Positions 35,790-49,605 of a stretch of 64,000 bases of DNA are shown in pieces. Source of the DNA: Chrysomallon squamiferum (taxonomy: Eukaryota > Mollusca > Gastropoda > Neomphalida > Peltospiridae); contig CM022666.1 of assembly GCA_012295275.1 (NCBI GenBank), positions 11,798,577 through 11,862,576 of the forward strand. Reading direction: 5' to 3'. The stretch's first letter is position 1; every line of letters starts with the position of its first letter. The notes below the pieces were generated by a model. That model saw only the letters and a list, made by a program, of their open reading frames with translations. It did no database searches and had not been told where the DNA came from. A program made the translations under genes and the position numbers.

Positions 35790-36090
35790 TGTGTGTGTTT
35801 TCATCAAAAAACACCTGTCAGTGAATTTGGACTCAGTTTGTTAAACACATTTGTTTTTATTATCGGTACATTTTCTCACCTATTTTGCTGAGGCCTGCTA
35901 GCAGTAAAATGATGGTGTAGACCAGAGGTGACTTCACGGTGTGGTAGTCAAAACCAGCTACATGAATACTCTCCTGTGACTTGACACTCACTTCTGTTGT
36001 AGTGTTGTTTGTAGGTGCCTCTTCAGTGGCAACAACAACACTCAGAATGAAAATGAAGCAAATCTCTACATACTTGTAAATCACCATCAT
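19491..36090 (-). CDS. Na+/H+ exchanger, SLC9A plasma-membrane group, complete (22 coding exons)
   Basis: Exons 5' to 3' on the minus strand: 36090-35880, 34832-34787, 33814-33773, 33429-33358, 33041-32960, 32415-32388, 32006-31891, 31424-31349, 31002-30932, 29710-29599, 27988-27907, 27541-27446, 26905-26784, 23795-23713, 22897-22769, 22584-22495, 22075-22010, 21650-21544, 21240-21181, 20695-20604, 20362-20283, 19979-19491. The sum is 2352 nt, 783 residues plus TAG, with every phase consistent. Seen: an N-terminal hydrophobic stretch (about 8-21) followed by N-glycosylation sequons near 28-29; an antiporter core of roughly a dozen membrane segments with FFLFLLPPIVLEAAY (about 116-130, the amiloride-contact region in vertebrate NHEs), AVDPVAVLAVF, GESLLND (219-225, ion-coupling acid) and AYGGLRGA (414-421); then a cytosolic tail from about 460 containing an IEDI motif, ending in a very acidic stretch. 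It exchanges external Na+ for internal H+ across the membrane. The paralogue (NHE1-5 type) is not resolved. Confidence 0.94.
24184..26790. repeat. Large minisatellite, 30-bp unit (~85 copies), derived from a splice donor
   Basis: Plus-strand unit is about AAGAACAGACTTACTGATGT followed by AGATTTAGTG. Variants of 27 bp (lacking GAAC-type bases) recur. It lies in intron 13 of the exchanger. The first copy overlaps the genuine exon-13 donor: on the minus strand exon 13 ends ...TTTATCA and the intron begins GTAAGTCT. Nearly every repeat contains TCAGTAAGTCT in the same orientation. More decayed copies continue left to about 24040. Because 30 and 27 are multiples of three, long open frames run through it on both strands (decapeptide KNRLTDVDLV on plus, SVSLFFTKST on minus). 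These are not judged to be genes. Confidence 0.97.
27679..27739. repeat. (AT)n(AC)n microsatellite
   Basis: A short AT run followed by about 40 bp of AC, in intron 11 of the exchanger. Confidence 0.95.
28008..29215. repeat. Minisatellite, ~47-50-bp unit (~24 copies), intron 10 of exchanger
   Basis: The unit contains CTAATAGTGAAATAAACTCT, ACTCTTTTGTTTAATA and a variable AACACACAGCAT or TACATACAT end. The array starts about 20 bp upstream (in transcript sense) of the exon-11 acceptor. On the transcribed strand each unit holds TTTATTTCACTATTAG, which looks like a weak branch point, pyrimidine tract and AG. One stray copy is at about 29265-29305. Confidence 0.97.
29852..30652. repeat. Minisatellite with 24-bp unit and 47-bp higher-order unit, intron 9 of exchanger
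   Basis: The left part repeats ATAACCTAGTTTAACTGACA plus GGGA about 20 times with drift. The right part (about 30300-30650) settles into a 47-bp dimer that alternates this unit with a diverged one (ATAGCCTGGTGTAACAACAG). This is a higher-order repeat: a dimer was amplified as a block after the monomers diverged. Confidence 0.95.
31038..31083. repeat. (AC)n microsatellite
   Basis: About 45 bp of AC repeat just upstream (transcript sense) of exon 9 of the exchanger. Confidence 0.95.
31625..31835. repeat. Degenerate minisatellite, ~30-bp unit (~7 copies), intron 7 of exchanger
   Basis: Repeats of CATTCAGTGAGAAATTCATG followed by TATTTTGT-like sequence, lying between exons 7 and 8 of the exchanger. 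The copies are noticeably more diverged than those of the larger arrays. Confidence 0.9.
32188..32248. repeat. (AC)/(AT)/(TG) compound microsatellite
   Basis: A self-complementary CA-AT-TG-AT block in intron 6 of the exchanger that could fold into a hairpin. Confidence 0.9.
33861..33960. repeat. (CT)n(CA)n microsatellite
   Basis: About 60 bp of CT followed by CA repeats in intron 2 of the exchanger. Impure CA- and AT-rich repeats continue to about 34175, including two TATA blocks preceded by the same AACATACAAACTATAT sequence. Confidence 0.95.
35710..35800. repeat. (GA)n(GT)n microsatellite
   Basis: About 78 bp of pure GA followed by a short GT run, in intron 1 of the exchanger. Confidence 0.97.
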
Positions 36091-36182
36091 GATGTACTGG
36101 GTTTTAAATGTGATCCTTTCAAAACGTCACACTTTGAAATAGTTCAGTAACACTTATTTATTTATCCTCAGTATCAACATGA
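36091..36182 (-). promoter_or_regulatory. Probable 5' UTR of the exchanger (start of ATG-bearing exon)
   Basis: On the minus strand an acceptor TTAATTTTCAG ends at 36183, so the ATG-bearing exon probably starts at 36182. Two ATG codons in tandem (36090 and 36087) begin the frame. The 5' noncoding exon and promoter would lie further right. A less AT-rich block at about 36785-36910 is the best candidate. Confidence 0.5.
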
Positions 36183-39420
<3,238 letters not shown>

Positions 39421-39619
39421 TTTAATCGTTCAGTTAATATTGGAAGATGATCACATGGGTTTGTGCAAAATACACTTATATAAACAACTTGCAAAAATCA
39501 GAAAATAAGAAATACAATCAGTTTATTCAAAATGATCACTACAACGTCATCATTAATATAAGTTCACATACTGACAAAAATATGACAATCAACAAAGTCA
39601 GCAGGAAGCAAGTAACCTA

Positions 39620-40030
39620 AAACATGATGTCACCTCTTTCCAGAATAAGGACCAACAGACATACCTAGGGTCACATCTGATAAGAGTCAGACTGGAAACC
39701 ACAAAGCTCAAAGAAAACTTGCCATAATGAGGTAATTAGCTGGCACCTAGGGGGTGTGTGCAGACCACAGCCTTCTGAAAAGAGTCTAACAAGGAGCAAT
39801 CAGACCACATCTTGAGTATTGATCCAGTCACTTCAACACAAACTGACAGGGTTAAAAACTAAGCATTCATGATGATAACTGAAGCAATGAGAAACTGAAA
39901 GAGATAGCTGGTATGGTACCCAGCTGTTAAACCCACTCACGGGAGACTTGTGGAGGATGGGAATCTTATTCCTTACTGTACAAGGTCCAAAGAACATGAT
40001 CTCTGAACTCTCTCTTTACTTTTGTCTGTA
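39620..40030 (+). mobile_element. Non-LTR retrotransposon reverse-transcriptase relic
   Basis: A broken plus-strand frame, read from about 39658, shows YLGVTSD, then LLKRV, then GAIRPHLEY with stop codons in between, followed by a shifted frame with FMMITEAMRN. This is the order of motifs at the end of the RT domain and thumb of Jockey/CR1-like LINEs. Several stops and frameshifts show that it is dead. Its limits and clade are uncertain. Confidence 0.55.
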
Positions 40031-43000
40031 TGTGACGTTATATTAATGATGATGGTGTATTGATCATTTTGAAAAAAAACCTGATTATTTTTTTTTTGAT
40101 TTTTTTGTTTTGTTTTAACTGAATTTAATATTCAGAAATATTTGTTCACACAGTTTCATTGTCAAGCTTGCTGCATATGAATACAGAAAACTCATTCATC
40201 TGCATCCTCTTTTTTGTTGTTGTTTTTTCATCTGAATTGTTCTGATGTGAATCTCACTTTGCTTGGCATAGGTCTTTACTAAAAGTTCAGCAGATTTCTT
40301 ACCTATGAATATATTTTCATCCTCCATTACAGTGATCCTCTGTCCATTGGATTCAACCTCATTTAGCTGTTTTGTAAGTTTCCATAGTTTGGTTTTATTA
40401 TTTGGGCTTCAACAGCTTTGGTTAACTCATTCATGCTGTGCTTGAAAAGTTCCTATTTGACTTTCATGGTTGGAACAGCTGGTCAGTGGTCACTTTCCCC
40501 TAGCTGTGGTCCTGTTTCTTGTCTTGTGACTCTATGGACATTATCAGTGAAGAAGGCAAAGTCATTTGGACAATGTAAAGCTGAGACGTCTTGTTTTGAT
40601 CTTGTCCTCATCTTCATCCATAAATCTATTAGTTTCAATGGTATTAATGTTATTCCTAACCAGTTCTAAAATCAGAACAAACCAAAAACAAACAAAACTA
40701 AACCCTGATGTTTAGATAAAAAGAAAACAAACATAGCATAGTATTAACATAATAAATGAACTATTAACCAAATGTAAAAATGTTTACCTTCACTAACAAT
40801 TATCTGAGACCTTTTAATGTCAGTGGATTGTCTTGCTTTCTGAGAATATTCCCACTAAACCCTAGTCTTTCATTTTCTCTTCTTGTTATTGTTTGTTTAG
40901 TTGTTTTTTTGTTTTTTCACCTTCTAATAATATTTTTCAGAGCTGTATACACTGTTTACACAGTTTTGCCCTTGATAAACTTTAGGCTTTCCCTTGTTGT
41001 CTTGTTCACTTGAAGGTTTATTTAATTTGCTTTGTTTTAATTTTGATTCTGTATTTTGGTCATCAACATATTTACATTATCTGAAAATAAACTATTTCTC
41101 ACAACCTGAATACAAAAAGGTTTCCTTTAAAATATATCAGCAACAGATTAATTATTTATATTGATATTTACATTTTGCTAGAAATTAAGCTAAAATTATT
41201 TTTAAAAAGCTTTTAACAATCACTATATGCTGAAATCACAGATTAAAATCTTTGAAAATTCTCCCAGACTAGAAGTTTCACATCTACACTTAAAGAGAGA
41301 TTTATCCTGATAAATGTAATTGGGGTAATCTTGTAATCTGGTTCATATTTTTTTTAAAAAAAAAAAAGAAATCATTTTATGTTGTTGGGCATTTTTGTTT
41401 GTGTATGAGAGAGAGACAGACAGACAAAGAGAGCATTAAATATATTTCCGTTATTTATTATAAATTAAAATTGTACTTCATGTGACCTTTGTTTACTAAA
41501 GGTCACTAAGGATTGGGTTATATAAGCTGACAATAATCCAAATTATTCATTAAGCAAAACAATGGGTGTAGAAATGTACATGTTTTAAGTTACACATACT
41601 CTTTGTTTTGTTTTTTTGGTCTTCGAGATTAAATTACACATACTGTGAGGTTTCAATGTATACAAAATTATCACATGTTGTAAGTGAAAAAAAATGGAGT
41701 TGAGGTTTAATTGTGTCATTGAAAAAAAACCAGTCACCCATGTTTCACATCCACTTCAGTTTTCTGTTACAACTTCTCACTGCTGAAACATTCTGCTTGG
41801 ATCTGGATTTAACCATTGAATGTTGTGGAGGCAGTGAATGCTACAAGCATGATTGGTTTATGAGGATAATAAATGCAATTTGGAAAATCAGGAATGGAGT
41901 TTCCACAAATCAGAACTGTCTTTCTATGAACATTTGTGTGTTTATTGGTGTGTGTGTATGTGACTTTCTTTGAATGCCCTTGTATATTTGTGTTATACAT
42001 GTTTTTGTTGTTTTTTGTTGTTTTTTTCATGTTTGTGCAGGTTTATGCATGTGTATTTGTATTTATAACAAAAGTGAAGGTAACAGCTTCTGTATACATA
42101 ACACCGAGCAGTTAGTAAGAAATCTTGTATAAATCATAAAATAACAAAATATTCCAAATGACATTTAGGTTGCTACAGTTTGGTGTCAATTTACTCAGTC
42201 TGTCACAGATATTTGATGTTGCTGTTTACTTATTTACTTACAAAAAACTGAAAAATGTCTTCATCTCTTACATCAAACAATCAATAACTTATTTTATTAA
42301 TTGTTTCTTTTTTGTTGTTGTTTTTAGAAAAAAATTATTGCTAGCATTAAAACAAAAATGCCTTTTTATTATATGTACTTAGCACATAGGACATATATTG
42401 TTTACTTTATATTTATGCAAATAATATTTTTTTGTAACATGATATTAAGTGTTTTTTAGTTTTAAAATAACAACAAAACATCTGAGATTCTAATGAGGTA
42501 TAAAACAAGGTAGATTAATAAGGAAAAATCTAGGTATGTTTGTCGTCAGTATAAAAGTGTAAACAATTATCTTGTATAATCACTGAAGTAAATCGTAGAT
42601 AGGTGACACAGAATTTATGGAATAAGTTATTTTCTTTTTCTTCTTCTATTACTTATCACTGTGTTATTCTGGTTTTGTTTGCTGTTTTATCACAACCCCA
42701 AATGTGTCTCAGAACATCATATTTATTTTTCAGCAATTAATAATAAATTAAAAACAATTTTAATTTTTATCAGTTTTCTTTTGGTTTTCTTTCATCATGA
42801 TATTAAAGCATATTCTTGAATATTTTGTTTCATTTTTTAAATTAAATCTTTGAGGGTAAATTGAATATAAGAGCTGTGATTCTGCTAGTGTCCATTCCTG
42901 GAAAAGATGATACATATAAAATAATTTAAAATTACAAACAACAAATCATCAGAATAAAATATTTTGTTTAGTGGGTTGTTTATGCTTACTGCATTTTCTG

Positions 43001-43476
43001 ATGGTTTCTTACATATCAGAATTATGTAATTTTCCAATAAAATAATTTACAATGTGTATATATATATAAAAAAACCAACCAAGTATGGTTATTCATTGAG
43101 GAAAATTAAAAAAAAAAAAAGAATTAAGATTTAGCTTCTTTGATATGCAGTGGAGTGTAGTTCAAAGTTGATTTTCAAATAAAAGTGCTTGTCAAAATTT
43201 ATTCACAAGAAAATTCTTAAAGATATTTAGAAGCTGCCTTTGGCATTGATTGTATTAACTCAAAGGTTATGTATTGTATTGGTAGTAGTGTTCAAATTAT
43301 ATTTTACTGCAATAATTTTATACATTTTTGATAAACATTTACAGATCGTTTCAGACTCCACCAACCTAACACATCATCCACCCCTGCCTTTCCCTGCTAG
43401 TGAAAATATCTCCTCTAGCTCTTCAGTTATACAGTTCAACAATTCTATTATTTTATTTATTTATTTATTTTTTATT

Positions 43477-43507
<31 letters not shown>

Positions 43508-44219
43508 TTTTTATTATTATTATTATTATCATCATTATTCCATTGTTTCCATTGCATCCTTGAATGAATTTAATATCCATCCTTAGTTTTATAAAAGTAA
43601 TTTCATTTTCAAATCATGCATTCAGTTTTAAATTTTTTATTTATTTATTTACATTTTTTAATTATTTTTTTAATTATTTTAAAGAAAACTAATTTGCCTT
43701 TCTAACAGTAACAGTAAGAAAAAAAAAGGAGCTGAGCTTTTTATATTCTTTTTAAAACAAAAAGTGTTAGATATCTGAAATTTATTGTTTAACTGCCATA
43801 TATACTTACTGTTTTAGCTTGTTCACATATTAACTGTTGTAACATATTTGATCTGTAAAATTTGTTTTGATGTGTTATTTATTAATTCAGCCATTCTGTG
43901 TTGCCTAAGAACATATAATTAAAAATAATTTATCATTTAGATGTTGCTATTATTCAGTTTGATAGCATAATTGTTAAGTCGCCTAGAAAATTCAGTTAAT
44001 CAAAAATTCAAGTTAATGATTAGCATGAAAGAGAACAGAAGCTGCTATGATATTTTTGTTATTTTAATGCATTTTACTTTCAAGTTCTTCTAAATGTATC
44101 GAAACACATCAGTCTGAAAAATATTTAAAAATTAATTTAAATATATTTTTTTCTAAACTTTCATAGTTATTTTATTTACTTCTACACATTTCTTATTCCA
44201 TTGAATAGTGGATAAAATT
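40031..44219. other. Intergenic, no gene recognised
   Basis: AT-rich. On the minus strand, about 40680-40330 contains a stretch readable as TGPQLGESDH followed by a stop and PAVPTMKVK. It faintly recalls the end of a LINE endonuclease domain but is too weak to call. Homopolymers and TTA/TTTA repeats lie at 43445-43535. Open frames such as 41713-41973 and 43240-43563 run into low-complexity DNA. Confidence 0.5.
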
Positions 44220-46900
44220 TGCTTTAGATGCTGCCCAGTGATAAGTACATAACATCCCTAGATGAAGAACAATGGGTGTGAAACCAAAGCCATTGCCCAG
44301 ACTGTCATCACAAATCACAGAGAATGTAGGCCTCATTCATAACATTCCTCCTGTTTCTTGACCTTGTTCACCTATCCATTGGTTGATGTGTATAGATAAC
44401 TGTCATCCTGTATAGAAATATTTTCCCTATTTAATTTTTTTATATTTTTTTTTTTTTTTTTTTTATTATTGTTATGGGTTTTAGTAACCATCAACAAAAC
44501 AGAATCTGTTTCAAACTTTTAACAAAATAAAACAAATTATTTCATAAAAATATTCTGATTTTCTTTATTGTTTATTTGTTTATTAAATATGATTAATCAC
44601 AGTAGATTAACTTTTCATTTATTTTAAGGTGTTGTGTTAGACAGATGACAAACTGACAGGCATGACCTTCAAGTCACTTTTACTGATACTAATATTGTGC
44701 TGTTTATGTTGCATCTATTTCTTGTGAGCTATAGGCACAAATGCAGAGCTGACAAATGTCCACAGAGGTTTTACTTTTCATTTGCTTTAATACTAATCTA
44801 CAGCATCAGAACAGACATAGTGACAAACTGACAGATGTCATCTCATGGAGTGTCATTTTATCTTCTTAGAGATTTTATAAATAATTTCATTTCCTCTGAA
44901 TACTATGCTTAATACTGAATATTTCAGATCCTTTCTTCATTATGACTAAGGGTATCTGTTGGTCTGAAACAATTTTTTCATTTATTTCATGAGCATATAG
45001 TATTATAACACACACATTGTTAATAACATTCGCTGGTAACAGCAATGACTTGACTTGGTAAATTGCTGTTAATGAGTGGGCATGAAGGTCAGAATGGTTG
45101 CAGTTTTGCTGTGGTCGCATTGTTGTTGTTGGAATGGTGTAGATGAAATCACATTTTATCTGATGACTTGTGGGGTTGATCCTTCACTAATGGGAATTGT
45201 TTGGGCAGTGATGTTGGTAGCCAGACATTCATTCATCTGCTGAGTGATGCCTTTCCAGTCTTAGGTGGACGTAAAAGTGGAACATCAATGGTATTTCTTG
45301 CTGGTGATGTCAACAAATGACAAAAACTGTTGAGTTTCAATAAAAGTTTTTTTAAAAATCATCCTTTTTTTAAATCATTTTTACACAATTTAATTAAAAT
45401 AGTAACCTTATTAGACAATTTTTATTATTATTTTAATACTTTTTCAGTTTATTTTATTTTTATTATTATTTTATTACTTTTTCAGTTTATCTTATTTTAA
45501 CTTATTATTTTTTATCTTGTCTGTTTTAGAATTTAAAGCACACAATATACTGAATATAAATTATTTATTTGGATTGGTAAGAGCTGATGGATGAAGAATG
45601 TTTGTAATGCTGTGTGAATCATAATGAGATGTCACTGAAACATGTTTTCATGTAGGCCTTTGAATAACTAATGTTTGTCATTTTTGTTTTTATAATTAAA
45701 TTATTTGTACATTTAATTAATCTTATACATTATTTTCTTGGTCTGGAGTGAATACATGATAAAAATAATTTTAAATTTTGAATATTTACTTGACGTGATG
45801 TTCTGTTTATGCATGCAAGTTATACACAGTTACAATATGGCTAATTTTTATACAAATAATTAGTAAAGTGAAAATGTTAAATGTTATTCATTATGCACAA
45901 TACAGAGGGGTGTTGTACATTTTCTCTATCTGTCTATGATTGGTACATTTTTTAAACCATTTATTCTAAAAGAATCTAACTATGGAATACTTTAAAGGTA
46001 TTCTTGTTTAAAAGAGTAACACTGTCAAAAAAGACATGATAAAAGTCTGAGACGAGGAGGTTTTCTGATGCAGTGTGTAAAATATATCATTAATAACCAT
46101 CCTTAATTTATCACTCAATTTTTCCTTGATTTGTTTTGTCACTGTCTACATGTTGTCACTGTATGCATCACTGAATCTCTCACATTATCGCTATGACACT
46201 TTCATCTCTCACTGTCTCTCTTTCTACAATACTCTGTTCCACCATTCTCAACAACTTCACATATAATATTCATCTTTCACTTCCTATGAAATTTAACAGT
46301 AAGGTTCACTGGATGACATTTTCTCATCTCAGATTATTTATGCTTAGACGTTCCTCCAGTGATTTTTATTTATTCTTTTTCTCGTTGCCAAGGACCAAAG
46401 AATATTTTCACTGCATATTCAAACACTAGAAGCACTGGACAGTTTAAAATATCAAAAATAGTCATGCATTTATTAAAGGTGATAATTTATTAATATTTGT
46501 TGATGTATGGGAATGCCCCACCATCTTGTCTATTGGTTGATGTGTGTGAACTTCATGGATAACTGTCATGCTCTGGTTGTTATTTTTTGTATAGTTGTAA
46601 CATGTGTGTAGATTTGTTTTCTATATTTTTTTCTTTTCTTTTCTTTGTGCTTTATTTTTTGTTCCATTATTATTTTTATCCTCTTTTTTTATATATTTTT
46701 TTTAAACTAGTCACTGTACAAATTAAATGGCTTTAAGACATTTAACAGTTTAAAACAATTTGCTTCTTTGTGACTGTGGATAAAAATATTCTTATTTTCT
46801 TTATTGTTTATTTTATTTGTTTGTTTGTTTATTAAGTATGTATATATTAATCCTAGACAGATAATCACAAAAGATTTTAATTAATTTTAAATATTTTACA
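44220..46900. repeat. Two diverged copies of a dispersed repeat with intervening unique DNA
   Basis: The stretch at about 44370-44600 and that at about 46530-46830 share, in the same order, a GGTTGATGTG element, GATAACTGTCAT, a T-rich middle and TTTTCTTTATTGTTTATTTG. The match is interrupted and was aligned by eye only. No coding signal was found. Between them, 44640-46490 is unassigned. Confidence 0.45.
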
Positions 46901-47654
46901 GATTTCAGTTTCATGACTTCCATGCACACACACATTTACATCAGACATGAAATAACACATCTATTTTATTTTATTTCATTTCATTTTATTTTATTTATTA
47001 TTTATTTGCTTATGTGTTTGTTTATTTATTCATTTATTTATTTATTTATTTATTATGCTACTTTTTTTAAATAAATTTATTTACAAATTTTTTTTTTTTT
47101 TTTACTGGTTCATTTTCATTTTTGTTTTCAACTTAAAATATTTTTCATTAGGCTAAATTTGATATATTTTCAGGTCAAAGTTAAACAAGAATGCATGTTT
47201 TAAAGAACAAATTCAGGTAGCTTTGTGAATGTATCATTATTAAATTTAACTTTATTATTTCAAAGTTAAAATAAACTGATTTTATAGCATTAACTAAACA
47301 ACAAATTACCACATTTATTTTTTATTTCTTGCTATTTGTCATGCAAAGGCTATGGTATGCACTTTCTTATTTTTGGATATATACATATTAGCAAAATCAA
47401 TCATCTGTTGAATTTTATGGCATTCCTTAAAATACTTTGTCTGCATTATTAAAAAAGATATATATTTATTTATATTATTATTTATTAATATGTTTTAGTA
47501 TTTACATAATTATGTATTTATTTATTTTATTTAATTAGTTATTTATTTAATTCTTATTCCATATATATATTTTTTTTAAATTTAATTATATTTTTTTTTT
47601 TTTTTTTTTTTTAAATTAAAGAGGCTATTACAATTTCATCATTTTCTCCATTTA

Positions 47655-48663
47655 GGAAAAAGAAAAAAACTGCTTTGTTTGAAGATGTAGATGAAACTCC
47701 ACTCAAATGGTTTAAGATAACTGTCTCATAATGGCTAAAGTGGAAGAATTTGTGAATAAAAAAACAATTAGGTGGAACTGGTTTAAGTTGCAGCAATTGG
47801 TTATTAGATAGATTTAAAGAGAGGTGTGACTTTAAAAAAAAAAAAAATGAAGCAATCTCCATTAACATGTGATGGACCACATTACAGTGTTAGCAAGCAC
47901 TAACATGTCTGGAACTATTACTCTGTCACCTTAGATTATTAGCAAATCCAAAAAGACATGTTTAAAATAACGTGAGATTATTAACCAAAGGGTATGAGGC
48001 CAACAAGAATTAATATCTCTAAAACCTAAAGGTGCACTATTGAAAATGTCACAATCAGCCACTGCTATATATATAATTTTTTAATTTTTTTTTTAAGAGT
48101 ATTAAAATTTCAGAAATAGATGCAATCAGATTTTTGCATGGGATAATGTTTCAATGGAACAATTAAATCACTGTTTCTGCCTAACTGGGTTTGTGAAAAA
48201 CTAACACAGTCGACAGATCTTAAGTGTGAAAGTGACTCTGACACTGCATTATCATGGTTGGTTACCAAAGATGTGATTCAAATATACCTAAGCTGATGAC
48301 CTGAGTTCCAGTGTCAGAGGATAGCATTGTTTTTTTGTTGTTTTTTGTTGTTGTTTATTGTTGTTTTTTAATACATAATATTATATTCTTGACATAATAT
48401 ATATTTTAATTTTGTTTTGATACATTCATTATTATTCTAAGAGTGAATGACATTCTATAGCTTAATAAAGTCATGCTTTCTATTGTTATCTCTTTCATAA
48501 ATTTTCTTTTCTTTAATTTCACATAAAAGGACAGCATTGTGGAGGAGGTGTCAGGTGACATGGCTCCAGCTATTACAAAGAGTGTCGTGGGAAATGACAA
48601 GACTATTGATCTTTCCACACCATCTCTGATTTCAGCAGCACAGACTGTAGTTGTTGACTTCAT
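47655..48663 (+). mobile_element. pogo/Tigger-type DNA transposon relic
   Basis: Plus-strand fragments in order, in different frames: KKTALFEDVDETPLKWFK (47661-47714), LIMAKVEEFVNKK, then NWLLDRFKERCDF (ending about 47833), which match the layout of the CENP-B-type helix-turn-helix of pogo/Tigger transposases. Near 48112-48210, ISEIDAIRFLHG followed by a shifted CFCLTGFVKN resembles the C-terminal part of the same proteins. About 48533-48685 may be the acidic tail (DSIVEEVSGD). The catalytic DDE core is not recognisable. Several stops and shifts are present, so it is inactive. Confidence 0.6.
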
Positions 48664-49254
48664 CTGTGGAGAGCAGAGTTCTCAATAGGGACTTAACAAA
48701 CCTTCTTAGCTCTGCAGCGTTCAGGCCATGCCCCAATGCATTGACAGACAGATAATTAGACATGTCTGCTCTGTTCAGCAAAACTGTTACATCACAGCTA
48801 TAAGTCCATGAGTGCCAAAACTAACAATATTTTTACTGACATTCTGAATCTGCAATGATATTAATTCTACAATTTACTGAAACTGTGGATTCAGAACTGG
48901 CTGTCTTCTTATTAGTGGTGTATATAATTTGTTTTGTAGACTGAATGTCTAGTTTAATTTATTTTTAATTGTTTAATAATTATTTTGTGGAAATTGTATG
49001 ATTTCATAAAAATAAATATATACATTTCATTATCAAATAAAAAAATTTGTTTATTCAAAACGTTGACTGTATAATATTGGGTGAGTCCATATTTGGTTAA
49101 TTCAATATTTTTCTGTGGTCCCAGCAATATTGACTCAATGGGGTTCACCTGCAGTATAGGCATTCACACATGCACTTACACACACACACAAAACAAAGCA
49201 ACCCTACATACATATGTGTAGTGTTTTCCATGTTGTAACAATTGTAATCTACAG

Positions 49255-49605
49255 GATATATCTCTGAAAAAGAAACTGCCATCATCCCATCAACCTGGAT
49301 GGAAGAGACTGATTGTGCTGAATGGCCCTTATACAGTAAATGACACCAACAAAATTGAATGCTTATGTAGGAAAGTTAATGTATAAATGAGTCAAGTTTG
49401 TAATTTTTTTAAAATATTGTGGAACTGTTTCATCAGTAAGTTGTGTAGTGACAGTGATGACATCCCAGTTACCTTGTTTCACACCAACAAGAAAAGACTT
49501 GGTATTGTGATATCACAGGAAACTACACCAATACAGTCAGGAGCTGCCCCCACCTGCAAGTTGGAACAGAACTCCCAGTATTTCACACAGCAGTCCTTCA
49601 ACTAG
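49255..49605 (+). pseudogene. Orphan exon-like coding segment, unknown product
   Basis: After a possible acceptor (ATCTACAG ending about 49254) a frame reads DISLKKKLPSSHQPGWKRLI and stays open to a stop at about 49384-49386. A second frame, open from 49387 to a TAG at 49603-49605, includes SDSDDIPVTLFHTNKKRLGI and ends FTQQSFN. The composition is protein-like, unlike the surrounding AT-rich spacer. I do not recognise the family. It could be the tail of the preceding transposon, exons of a small gene or a retrocopy. It is not shown to be expressed. Confidence 0.3.
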
